64,000 nucleotides of DNA, from contig NZ_QNUM01000006.1 of the NCBI RefSeq assembly GCF_003574655.1, positions 248,001-312,000 of the forward strand, in the 5' to 3' direction. A program made the position numbers and the translations under genes. The notes below the pieces were generated by a model. The model did not search any database. It was not told the origin of the DNA and worked only from the letters and a program-made list of their open reading frames with translations. Numbering within the stretch: position 1 is the first letter of the stretch; each line of letters starts with the position of its first letter. Below, one piece after another: positions 1 through 7,891 of this stretch. The DNA is from Cohaesibacter haloalkalitolerans (GTDB taxonomy: Bacteria; Pseudomonadota; Alphaproteobacteria; Rhizobiales; Cohaesibacteraceae).

Positions 1-254
1 TCCTGGTCAACGGGGAAAGGAGCTCTCGGGGTGCTGGTGCTGCCATACGCCTGCGCCGTCTTCGCGTCGCGACTTTCTCGCCTCAGGCTCTGGACAAGCC
101 ATCAGTCGGGTTATACACCTTTTTGGGTTCCCGACCTTTTGCGGACTTTCCGTCTTCAAAATCAGCCCGCTCACCACGAATAACGCCGCAAGGATCGCTT
201 TGGGGTGTTGGTGGCGCGTCCATGTCTCACAAGAACCTGCAAGAGAATACTCTC

Positions 255-827
255 ATGTCCTTCCCGTCCCTACCACACCATACATTTTGCATGATCCGTC
301 ATGGGCAGACCACTGCCAACCGCGACTTCATCGTCGCTGGTGAAACCGATGTGCCCCTGTCTGATCTGGGCAGAGAGCAGGCAAGCCGGCTCGCCAGCCT
401 CAAATGGGAGCTGGAGACTGTCCTCTATGTCAGCCCCAAGACCAGAGCACAGGATACCTGCCGTCTGGCCTTCCCTGGTCGCAGTTTCGAAATTCATCAG
501 GATCTGCGTGAACGAAACTGGGGCGAGTTTGAGGGCAAGCTCGTCAGCGAGCTGCCATCCCGCCATGCTGAACCAAGGGACGGTGAAACGTGGGACACAC
601 TGGTTGCGCGGGTTCACAATGCAATCACCGAATGCTGCGCCAGAACGTCCTCCAGAACGTCCTCCAGCACGCCCTCGAGCCTGCCCGTCTTCGTCTGCCA
701 CGCCGGTGTGATCCGCGCTGTCATGAGCATGGCCGGGGTCGGTGCCGATGCGCCATCCGCCCCCAACGCCACGCCGCTGTTTTTCCGCTGGACCGGTGTG
801 GGCCATGAAATGGTCGAGCGGCTCTAG
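255..827 (+). CDS. Histidine phosphatase family protein (phosphoglycerate mutase-like)
   Basis: Cytosolic phosphatase of the histidine phosphatase superfamily; the substrate cannot be told from sequence. The signature RHGQT lies near residue 13 of the chosen product, providing the phospho-accepting His. A second catalytic His follows in a late VCHAGV motif, and the acid residue lies in the ERNWGEFEG stretch. At 190 aa it has the normal length of small CobC/PhoE/SixA-like members. The start at 255 is chosen because homology begins there and AGAGAA lies just upstream; the frame stays open to 123, so a longer protein starting at 222 is possible. A Ser/Thr-rich linker (TSSRTSSSTPSS) is encoded by a short tandem repeat at 640-675. 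It stands alone and converges on the uxuB operon. Confidence 0.85.
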   Translation: MSFPSLPHHTFCMIRHGQTTANRDFIVAGETDVPLSDLGREQASRLASLKWELETVLYVSPKTRAQDTCRLAFPGRSFEIHQDLRERNWGEFEGKLVSELPSRHAEPRDGETWDTLVARVHNAITECCARTSSRTSSSTPSSLPVFVCHAGVIRAVMSMAGVGADAPSAPNATPLFFRWTGVGHEMVERL

Positions 828-839
828 AGCGCAAAAGGA

Positions 840-863
840 AATGGCAGCCCTCGGGCTGCCATT
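840..863. terminator. Hairpin terminator between convergent genes
   Basis: Perfect 11-bp arms (AATGGCAGCCC and GGGCTGCCATT) separated by two bases. The pyrimidine-rich tail TTTCCTTTT is on the minus-strand side, so it best terminates the operon ending with uxuB. It may also stop transcription from the phosphatase gene. Confidence 0.65.
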
Positions 864-910
864 GTAATCTGGTATCAATCGTCAAGGAAGTTGCTGTCGC
901 CTCGCGGGTC

Positions 911-2371
911 CTAGGCGAGCGATGCAACAGCTGCTTTGACGCCCTTTTCCCGGAGGGCCTGATAGGCCTCGATCAGGGCCGCCTGCAATGGGGCACTCTT
1001 GGCCAGCTCATCAGGGAAAACACCGGATTTCTGCATCAGGCCGCTGACGATGGACTCTGCGCTGTCGCCGCTGGCGAGCACCTTGAGCTTGTCAGCGAGC
1101 GGATCCCGCACATCAATCGGCTGACCCTCAAGGTCGGTCCCGCTCACATAGATCATCCAGCCTGCCACCAGCAGGGCCAGCCGCGGGTAGGGCGTGCCAG
1201 CCTTGAGGTGATAGACGATGGATTCCAGCGCCCGCTGAGGCAGTTTCTGGCTGCCATCCATGGCAATCTGCCAGGTGCGATGGCGAATGTTGGGGTTGCA
1301 ATAGCGCCCGATCAGGGCGTCGGCATAGTCGCCAAGATCAACCCCTTCCGGTGCTTCAAGCGTCGGTGCCTGCTCCTTGACCATCAGGTCGTGTGCCGCT
1401 TTTTTGTAGGCTGCGTCGCCCATGGTGTCGGCAATGGTCTTATAGCCGCCCAGATAGCCAAGATAGGCAAGGAAGGAGTGCGAACCGTTGAGCATGCGCA
1501 GTTTCATGTTCTCATAGGGCAGCACATCCTTGGTGAAGGTCGCTCCGGCCAGATTCCAGTCTGGCCGACCCGAGACAAAATCATCCTCGATGACCCACTG
1601 GCGGAACGGTTCGCAGACGATCCCTGCCGGGTCGGCATAGCCAGCGCAAGTGGCCAGAACCTGATGGCTCTCCTCGGTCATGGCTGGCACGATGCGATCA
1701 ACCATGGTGGAGGGGAAACGGGCTTCACCCTCGATCCATGCGGCAAGCTCCGCGTCCACGGCGCGGGCAAAGTCGAGTACCGCCCGCCGCGTCATGTGGC
1801 CGTTGGAAGGCAGGTTGTCGCAGGAGAGGATGGTGAAGGGCTTCTTGCCCTCTGCCTTGCGTCGGGCAAGACCGGCAACCAGCGTTCCGACAACGGTCTT
1901 GGGGGCTTGCGGATTGGCCAGATCGGCCTTGACCATCGGGTTCTCGAAGTCAAGTCCGCCGTTGGCGGCCAGTGTATAGCCCTTTTCCGTCACGGTGATC
2001 GAGACCAGCTCGATGGCATCCTCGGAAATGGCCGCGATGATGCCCTCAGGTCCCGCATTGGCCATGTGCCGGTGGTCGATCACCGAGCCGACGATCCGGG
2101 CGTCCTGGGCCTCTGCGCCATTTTCAACCACGGTGTAGAGATAGCCACGTTCCGCCAGACCGTCGAGCAGGGCGGTTGGGCCCATCAGTTCGATCTCGCG
2201 ATAGGCCCAGTCGGTTTTGCCCATGCCGATCAACTGATCGGTATAGACGGCCTGATGGGCGCGGTGAAAGGCGCCAAAGCCGATATGGCACATGCGCACG
2301 GTGAGCTTGTCCCGGTCATAGGCGGGGCGTTTGACGGTATCCTTGGCTGCACTGAAAATGTTTGAGGTCAT
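911..2371 (-). CDS. uxuB: Mannitol dehydrogenase family oxidoreductase, probable D-mannonate oxidoreductase (fructuronate reductase)
   Basis: NAD-dependent polyol/aldonate dehydrogenase. The inferred reaction is reduction of D-fructuronate to D-mannonate in hexuronate catabolism. The N-terminal Rossmann part carries CHIGFGAFHRAH (residues 28-39). The middle has SCDNLPSNG, and the catalytic region KLRMLNGSHS lies near residues 290-300, as in long-chain mannitol dehydrogenases. The 486-aa length equals that of Escherichia coli UxuB. Family members also oxidise mannitol or arabinitol. The fructuronate assignment rests on the neighbouring uxuA, hexuronate-type TRAP system and GntR regulator. It is the last gene of the minus-strand operon, 149 bp after dctM, with a hairpin in that gap. 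Confidence 0.85.
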   Translation of the reverse strand: MTSNIFSAAKDTVKRPAYDRDKLTVRMCHIGFGAFHRAHQAVYTDQLIGMGKTDWAYREIELMGPTALLDGLAERGYLYTVVENGAEAQDARIVGSVIDHRHMANAGPEGIIAAISEDAIELVSITVTEKGYTLAANGGLDFENPMVKADLANPQAPKTVVGTLVAGLARRKAEGKKPFTILSCDNLPSNGHMTRRAVLDFARAVDAELAAWIEGEARFPSTMVDRIVPAMTEESHQVLATCAGYADPAGIVCEPFRQWVIEDDFVSGRPDWNLAGATFTKDVLPYENMKLRMLNGSHSFLAYLGYLGGYKTIADTMGDAAYKKAAHDLMVKEQAPTLEAPEGVDLGDYADALIGRYCNPNIRHRTWQIAMDGSQKLPQRALESIVYHLKAGTPYPRLALLVAGWMIYVSGTDLEGQPIDVRDPLADKLKVLASGDSAESIVSGLMQKSGVFPDELAKSAPLQAALIEAYQALREKGVKAAVASLA

Positions 2372-2465
2372 GACACAAACTCTTGTGTTGAAAGGCCCGC
2401 CAGACAGAAAGCTATCGCTTCAGGGCTGCGGGCCGGAATGAAAGTCGGCGAATGGACAGAAGGCA

Positions 2466-2493
2466 GGCCGCCGTGAAGGTCAATACGGCGGCC
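2466..2493. repeat. Intra-operon inverted repeat between dctM and uxuB
   Basis: Perfect 9-bp arms GGCCGCCGT and ACGGCGGCC with a 10-nt loop. It lies in the 149-bp gap between two co-oriented genes. No U-run follows, so it is more likely an mRNA-stabilising or processing hairpin, or a weak attenuator, than a full terminator. Confidence 0.55.
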
Positions 2494-2520
2494 CGATGTT
2501 ACAAGGCCGGTACGGCTATC

Positions 2521-3801
2521 CTAGCCGAAGGCCCAGTTGGGCAGGAAGAGCGCCAGATCCGGAACGAACAGCAAAAGCAGCACCAGACACAGGATGGCCA
2601 GCATGAACGGCAGACTCTCCTTGATGTATTCATCAACCGGTGTATCCAGCAGGCTGCAGACCGTGAACATGGCCACGCCAACCGGCGGCGTCATCGAACC
2701 GAAGGTGACGATTGTCATCATCAGGATGCCGAAGTGGACCGGATCCACCCCGGCGCTCTTGATCACCGGCACGAAGATCGGCGTCAGCAGCAGCACCAGA
2801 ATGGTGCTCTCGAAGAACAGGCCCGAGATCAGCAGGAAGAGCAGGATGACACCGACCACCAGATGCGGTTCGGACAGGGAGTGGAGCAGGAAGCCTGCAA
2901 CGCTCTGGGGTACCTGCATGAAGATGATGGCAAAGCCGATCATGCCGCTCATCAGGATGATCAGCATGATCATGCCGATATCGGAAAGGGCGTGGCCAAA
3001 GGCCCGCTTGATGGCCTCGAAGGTCATCACACGGTGCGCAAAGCGGCCGATGAGAATGGCGTAGACCACCGCAAAGGCCCCCACTTCCGATGGCGTGAAG
3101 ATGCCGCCGCGGATCGAGATGATCAGCAGGACCGGGAACAGCAGCGCCCATTTGGCGTCCCATGCTGCCCTGCCCACTTCACCAAAGGTCGGCTTGGAGG
3201 CCGCTTCGATGACATAGTTGCGCCGTTTGGCAATGGCATAGGCCGCAACCATCAGGAACAGCATCATCAGAAGCCCCGGGACGACCCCGGCCAGAAACAG
3301 CCGGCCAATGGAAACCTGCCCGACATAGCCATAGAGAATGAGGCCGATGGATGGGGGAATGGTTGCCGTGATCAGCGAGGAGAGGGCAATGACCGAGGCG
3401 GTATAGCCCTTGGAATAGCCGTTCGAGAGCATCTGCGGGCCAAGAACGCGGGCTTCCATGGCCGCGTCAGCCACCGCCGAGCCGGACACGCCGCCCATCA
3501 GCGTGGACAGGAAGATCGACACCATAGCCAGCCCGCCGGACATCCAGCCCAGTGTGGCCTTGGAGAAGCGGAACAGGCGGTCGGTGATGTCGCTTTCATT
3601 CATCAGGTGACCGGCGAGCACGAAGAAGGGCACCGCCAGCAATGGGAAGCTCTGGGAGACGGTGGCGATCTTCTGTACGCCGATGGAAATCGGCATGATG
3701 TCCGAAGTCAGGAAGAAGACGAAGCCGGAAATGCCAATGGCAAAGGCAACCGGGGCGCCCAGTATCATCAGCACGGCGAAAATGATTGCAATCAATGCCA
3801 T
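2521..3801 (-). CDS. dctM: TRAP transporter large permease (DctM family), hexuronate locus
   Basis: Large membrane subunit of a tripartite ATP-independent periplasmic transporter, which forms the ion-coupled translocation channel. It has 426 residues, the usual DctM length. Hydrophobic segments run throughout, with typical DctM motifs: PFFVLAGHLMNES near residue 60, GGVSGSAVADAAM near residue 110 and IPPSIGLILYG near residue 155. It is 3 bp downstream of the small permease gene and shares an operon with the binding protein, a GntR regulator and uxuB. The substrate is therefore inferred to be a hexuronate or aldonate such as glucuronate, fructuronate or mannonate. Confidence 0.92.
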   Translation of the reverse strand: MALIAIIFAVLMILGAPVAFAIGISGFVFFLTSDIMPISIGVQKIATVSQSFPLLAVPFFVLAGHLMNESDITDRLFRFSKATLGWMSGGLAMVSIFLSTLMGGVSGSAVADAAMEARVLGPQMLSNGYSKGYTASVIALSSLITATIPPSIGLILYGYVGQVSIGRLFLAGVVPGLLMMLFLMVAAYAIAKRRNYVIEAASKPTFGEVGRAAWDAKWALLFPVLLIISIRGGIFTPSEVGAFAVVYAILIGRFAHRVMTFEAIKRAFGHALSDIGMIMLIILMSGMIGFAIIFMQVPQSVAGFLLHSLSEPHLVVGVILLFLLISGLFFESTILVLLLTPIFVPVIKSAGVDPVHFGILMMTIVTFGSMTPPVGVAMFTVCSLLDTPVDEYIKESLPFMLAILCLVLLLLFVPDLALFLPNWAFG

Positions 3802-3804
3802 GGG

Positions 3805-4335
3805 TCAGTCCTCCATGGTGTTGGCTTGGTCGGCTTCCGGTTCGGAACCGCCGGTGCGTGTGAACACCAGACGCTCCCTTTTGCCGCCGGAGCGCCAGGA
3901 CAGAGCCATGTTGGAAAGAATGGAAACGGATAGCAGGATCGATCCGACCGGCACCGAAATGGTCACCCAGGCATAGGACAGGCCGGAATCGCCGAACACC
4001 CGCTGCCAGTTGAGCATGGTCAGCTTGTAGCCCTCATAGGCCAGCACCAGCAGGAAGGCGATGAACAGCAGTGCCAGCGCGGATTCGATGAGACGGCGCG
4101 TAGCAAAGGGGAACAGGCGGACCAGAAAGTCGACACCCAGATGCACCCGCTCGCGCATGGCGCGGGTTGCGCCCAGAAAGCACAGCCAGATGAACAGCAT
4201 CTGGGCAAGGTCGACCGACCAGATCAGCGGATGGCCAAAGAAGCGCATCACAGCTGCGATGAAGACCAGAAACGTGATGATCGCCAGCAGGATCGCCCCG
4301 ACGGCATATTCGATTTTTCCCAGAAAGCCCGGCAT
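3805..4335 (-). CDS. dctQ: TRAP transporter small permease (DctQ family), hexuronate locus
   Basis: Small four-helix membrane subunit that pairs with the DctM protein encoded 3 bp downstream. The 176-aa product begins MPGFLGKIEYAVGAILL. Four hydrophobic segments are visible, and the loop RAMRERVHLGVDFLVRLFP before helix 3 is typical of DctQ. The reading frame stays open to 4497, but those 54 extra residues are polar and look unlike the family, so the start at 4335 is preferred. A GAGG lies about 8 nt upstream. The true start remains somewhat uncertain. Confidence 0.85.
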   Translation of the reverse strand: MPGFLGKIEYAVGAILLAIITFLVFIAAVMRFFGHPLIWSVDLAQMLFIWLCFLGATRAMRERVHLGVDFLVRLFPFATRRLIESALALLFIAFLLVLAYEGYKLTMLNWQRVFGDSGLSYAWVTISVPVGSILLSVSILSNMALSWRSGGKRERLVFTRTGGSEPEADQANTMED

Positions 4336-4514
4336 GACGGCCTCGCTAGTTTGCCCATTCCTCCGGTGGGGGACAGTCGAGAAATGGCGCGGATTGTCGT
4401 TGGCATGCGCAGCCTCACTCCGGTCTCGGATAGGCAGGGAATGCGCTTGAGACGGTGGCTGCGACATCAGGTGGTCGCAGGGAACCCCGGCGACCACCTC
4501 CGTCGGTCAGACCA

Positions 4515-5495
4515 TTATTCGGCAGCCATGGCGCGCAGCTTGTCGCGCAGGTCGCCGTAGCCAAGATCGTCATAGACCTTTGCCGTTGCTTCCCGGAATG
4601 GCGTGACGTCGATTTCGCGAACCTGAACGCCCTTGTCCTTCAGCTCTTTTTCGATGCTGGCAAAGGAATCAAGCGTACCATAGGAGCCAATGTCGCCAGC
4701 CTTGAGCGCTTCGTCACGCAGAACCTTCTGCAGGTCTGCTGGCAAGCTGTCGTACCACTCGGCCGAGGTGACCATACCGGTGATCAAGTTGATGTGACCG
4801 GTCTTGGTGACATATTTGATCACTTCATCAAGCTTTGCGCCGACGATGGCAGGCAGCTGGGCTTCAGCCGCGTCGATCACGTTGGCAGAGAGAGCGGAGT
4901 AGACCTCGCCCCATGGCATCGGGGTCGGGGTTGCTCCCATGGCAGCGATGGTGCCGGTCCAGACCGGGGCACCCGGTGTGCGCATGCGAATGCCGTTGAG
5001 ATCGGCAGGAACATTGACTTCCTTGTTGGTCAGCAGATGCCGTTCACCCTGCCACCAGTTGAAGGAGAGGATCTGATGGCCCGAAGAGTCATGCAACTTC
5101 TTGACCCATTCCTCGAACAGGTCGGACGTTACCACCTTGCGGATGCCTTCGTAGCCGGACGCAAGGAATGGAGCGCCAAGCACACCGAGTTCCTTCTGGA
5201 ATACGGCCAGACGGCCACCGTCAACAACCACCGCCACCGGAGCACCGGCGCGGGCCTGCTCCAGCACGTCTTCATCAGGGCCCAGTTGCGAGTTCGGGAA
5301 CAGCTTGACTTCCATGCGGCCGTCCGATGCCTTGGCAACATTCGCCTGAAAGGCCTCAAGACCCTTGTAAATCGGGTCAGTCGTGGCAAGCGCAGTATTG
5401 ATGCTCAAGGTATAGTCAGCCGCCATGGCAGCGGTTCCGACAAAGCTGGCAATCGCGCCAGCCAATAGGGTCTTGCTAAAAGCCGAAAATGACAT
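4515..5495 (-). CDS. dctP: TRAP transporter substrate-binding protein (DctP family), hexuronate locus
   Basis: Periplasmic solute receptor of the TRAP system encoded just downstream. It has 326 aa with a Sec signal peptide, probably cleaved after AAMA near residue 25. The DctP substrate-binding Arg is expected in the GIRMRTPGAPVW segment near residue 170. The order regulator-P-Q-M-uxuB, with uxuA divergent, makes a hexuronate or mannonate the likely ligand. The gap of about 180 bp to the small permease is consistent with higher expression of the receptor than of the membrane subunits. The ligand itself is inference. Confidence 0.9.
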   Translation of the reverse strand: MSFSAFSKTLLAGAIASFVGTAAMAADYTLSINTALATTDPIYKGLEAFQANVAKASDGRMEVKLFPNSQLGPDEDVLEQARAGAPVAVVVDGGRLAVFQKELGVLGAPFLASGYEGIRKVVTSDLFEEWVKKLHDSSGHQILSFNWWQGERHLLTNKEVNVPADLNGIRMRTPGAPVWTGTIAAMGATPTPMPWGEVYSALSANVIDAAEAQLPAIVGAKLDEVIKYVTKTGHINLITGMVTSAEWYDSLPADLQKVLRDEALKAGDIGSYGTLDSFASIEKELKDKGVQVREIDVTPFREATAKVYDDLGYGDLRDKLRAMAAE

Positions 5496-5524
5496 CTATT
5501 CCTCCCAGTCATTGGCGATGGGGA

Positions 5525-6229
5525 TCAACCGTCCCCGGGTTCAAACAGTTCAGGTTTTTCTTTGGCAATTTGAGGAAGATCCGTGAGGATCCTTCTCAGA
5601 TGGGACCGCATGGCAGCCTCCGCTGCTGCGGTATCGTGGGCAGCAATCGCCGAGACGATGGCACTGTGCTGCTCCAGCAATTTCGCGGTATTGTGATCCA
5701 CAAGAGAGAGATAGCGGACGCGGTCCATCTGGGCTTTCTGGCTCTGCACCACGGCCCATGCGCCCGTCTTGCGAGCGGCCTCGGCAAGGGTCTGATGGAA
5801 CAGTTCGTCCAGCAGGATGAAGGCATCCGGGTCTTCCGTTTCGACCGCCTTCCTCTGATGCTCGATCTGCCTTGCCAGCTCTCTGTCCACCGCCTCGTCA
5901 TGCTCTTCGGCAACCAGCCGTACAATGTCTGCCTCAATGGCTTCGCGTACGAAGCGGGCATCCATCACGGCATTGGGAGAGATCTTTTTCACAAAGCTGC
6001 CGCGGTTGGGCAGGATGTCGAGCAGGCCTTCGTTGGCCAGCTTGATGAAGGCTTCCCTCACGGGCTGGCGGGAAACGGCAAAGGCAGAGGCCCATTCGGC
6101 CTCCGACATGCGGCTGCCCGGCGTGAGCTGATTGCGAATGATCTGTTGGCGCAGGATCGCATGAATCTGCGGTGCCACCGGCAAGCGCAGATCTATTTCC
6201 CGTTGCTCCAACCCATCAAGCAGTGACAT
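5525..6229 (-). CDS. GntR-family regulator with FCD domain, hexuronate operon
   Basis: DNA-binding regulator of 234 aa. The N-terminal winged helix-turn-helix spans roughly residues 20-85 (LTPGSRMSEAEWA, then VSRQPVREAFIKL). The C-terminal all-helical FCD ligand domain has the metal-binding D/H pattern (DELFHQTLAEAA, HSAIVSAIAAHD). It is the first gene of the minus-strand TRAP-uxuB operon and divergent from uxuA. The role is UxuR/ExuR-like control of both units, with a hexuronate intermediate as the likely effector. Candidate operators are the direct repeats at 6250-6275. The assignment as a repressor is inference. Confidence 0.9.
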   Translation of the reverse strand: MSLLDGLEQREIDLRLPVAPQIHAILRQQIIRNQLTPGSRMSEAEWASAFAVSRQPVREAFIKLANEGLLDILPNRGSFVKKISPNAVMDARFVREAIEADIVRLVAEEHDEAVDRELARQIEHQRKAVETEDPDAFILLDELFHQTLAEAARKTGAWAVVQSQKAQMDRVRYLSLVDHNTAKLLEQHSAIVSAIAAHDTAAAEAAMRSHLRRILTDLPQIAKEKPELFEPGDG

Positions 6230-6249
6230 GTGCTATCCTCCAATTGAAA

Positions 6250-6275
6250 ACCACCATACCGGTCTACCACCATAC
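6250..6275. promoter_or_regulatory. Tandem direct repeats, candidate GntR operator
   Basis: Two identical copies of ACCACCATAC at 6250-6259 and 6266-6275, a 16-bp period. They lie in the 231-bp divergent region between the GntR gene and uxuA, 21 bp upstream of the regulator start. The position suits autoregulation. Binding by the local regulator is inferred. Confidence 0.45.
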
Positions 6276-6460
6276 TTGTCAACCGGGATTTCCTGTGCTA
6301 ATGATCAAGTCATCACACGGCGACGTGGCGCAGTTTGGCAAAGTCTGAAAGTGCGTCCTTGTAGCCGGTTTTGGTCGGCCATGCGCCCCATTTCTCACAC
6401 CCTTGTGGAGAGGGCCTGTGAAAGAGGCGGCGCCAAAAAGATAAATACGGGAGGCAGCAG

Positions 6461-7660
6461 ATGCGTCAGACATGGCGTTGGTTCGGTCCGCAGGACCGGG
6501 TGGGAATTGAAGACATGCTGCAAGCCGGGGTGGAAGGGGTCGTCAGCGCCCTGCATCACATTCCGACAGGCGATGTCTGGAGTCCTGAAGAAATCGCGGC
6601 GCGCCAAATGCTTATTGCTCACAAAAAGGACGGCACGCCGTCCGGTCTCGCCTGGGAAGTTGTCGAAAGCCTGCCGGTGTCCGAAGACATCAAGAAGCAG
6701 AAGGGCAACTGGCGCACCCATATCGAGAATTACAAGCAAAGCATGCGCAATCTGGCCGCCGCCGGGATCGAGATCATCTGCTACAACTTCATGCCGGTGC
6801 TGGACTGGACGCGCACGGATCTGACCTACCGCCTTTCAACCGGCGCGACCTGCATGCGCTTCGATCTCATCGACTTTGCCGCTTTCGACCTGTTCATCCT
6901 TGAGCGCAAGGGGGCTCATGAGGACTTCCCCCAGGCGGTGATCGAAGAGGCCCGCGAGCGTTTTGCCCGTCTGGATGAGGCTGGGCGCGAGCTTCTGGCC
7001 GGGTCGATCATCTATGGCCTGCCGGGCGACGCTGAAGCGCCGTCGATGGATCGGGTGCGGGCCAATCTCGCCGAATATGACAATATCTCGCAAGACCAGT
7101 TACGCACCCATTTCGTTGCTTTCCTTGAAGAAGTGGCTCCCGTCGCCCAGACCCTCGGTCTGCGCCTCTGCTGCCATCCGGATGACCCGCCCTTCGGCCT
7201 GCTCGGTCTGCCGCGGATCATGTCCACGGAAGCGGACTACAAATACCTCATGGACGCGGTCGACATCCCTGCCAACGGCATCACCCTGTGCTCGGGCTCG
7301 CTGGGCGCCCGCCCGGACAATGATCTGCCCGGCATGATGCAGCGGCTCGGTGATCGGGTGCATTTCCTGCATCTGCGTAACGTGACGCTGGAAAGCGCCG
7401 CCATCAAGGGTTCCTTCTACGAGTCGGAGCATCTGGGCGGCAATGTCGACATGGTCGCGCTGATGCGGGCAGCCCTTGACGAGGAAGCCAAACGCAAGGC
7501 CGCCGGTCGCGCAGATTGGTCCATCCCGCTGCGCCCGGATCATGGTCTCGACATTCTTGACGACCAGAAGCGCAAGGCGCAGCCGGGCTATCCGGCAATT
7601 GGCCGCCTCAAGGGGCTGGCCGAGTTGCGCGGCATCATGACCGCGCTTCAGCACGCCTGA
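6461..7660 (+). CDS. uxuA: Mannonate dehydratase
   Basis: Converts D-mannonate to 2-keto-3-deoxy-D-gluconate in the hexuronate (Ashwell) pathway, in the cytosol. It has 399 aa, close to the usual length of about 395. The start MRQTWRWFGPQDRVGI is characteristic. Metal/substrate residues are visible in CCHPDDPPFGLLGLPR (near residues 236-251), SLGARPDND, HLRNV and RPDHG (near residue 359). The start follows GGGAGG by about 6 nt. It is transcribed alone, divergent from the TRAP-uxuB operon, and ends at a strong terminator at 7708-7736. Hexuronate isomerase, KDG kinase and KDPG aldolase are not in this window. Confidence 0.95.
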   Translation: MRQTWRWFGPQDRVGIEDMLQAGVEGVVSALHHIPTGDVWSPEEIAARQMLIAHKKDGTPSGLAWEVVESLPVSEDIKKQKGNWRTHIENYKQSMRNLAAAGIEIICYNFMPVLDWTRTDLTYRLSTGATCMRFDLIDFAAFDLFILERKGAHEDFPQAVIEEARERFARLDEAGRELLAGSIIYGLPGDAEAPSMDRVRANLAEYDNISQDQLRTHFVAFLEEVAPVAQTLGLRLCCHPDDPPFGLLGLPRIMSTEADYKYLMDAVDIPANGITLCSGSLGARPDNDLPGMMQRLGDRVHFLHLRNVTLESAAIKGSFYESEHLGGNVDMVALMRAALDEEAKRKAAGRADWSIPLRPDHGLDILDDQKRKAQPGYPAIGRLKGLAELRGIMTALQHA

Positions 7661-7707
7661 CGATTGGCCGGTATCTGGCCCGTAATCAGAAAATGAAAAG
7701 CAGACTG

Positions 7708-7736
7708 AGGCCGACCGTGTGTCGGCCTTCTTTTTT
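7708..7736 (+). terminator. Rho-independent terminator after uxuA
   Basis: Arms AGGCCGAC and GTCGGCCT with a 5-nt loop (CGTGT), followed by TCTTTTTT. It isolates uxuA from the next gene. Confidence 0.9.
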
Positions 7737-7891
7737 GCGCGTCTGGCCACCTGTTCTGATTGTCCCGTGCCCCGATTGTGATGGGCATGGATGGGAAAAC
7801 AACGCCTTGCCCTGTTGACACCATGGTGTCCTGTGCGGTCTGTTGCTGGAAAAACAACCGGAAAACAAATCCAGCCAGAAGGAACCAAGTG

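Noticed and set aside
2452-3933. Long open frame (493 codons) antisense to the TRAP permease genes
   Set aside because: It lies opposite clear dctM/dctQ genes, has low-complexity His/Gln/Asp-rich translation typical of antisense frames in GC-rich DNA, and matches no family.
6326-6340. Possible second sigma54 promoter (TGGCG...TTGGCA) before uxuA
   Set aside because: The GG-to-GC spacing is one base short of the required distance, and the local regulator is GntR-type.
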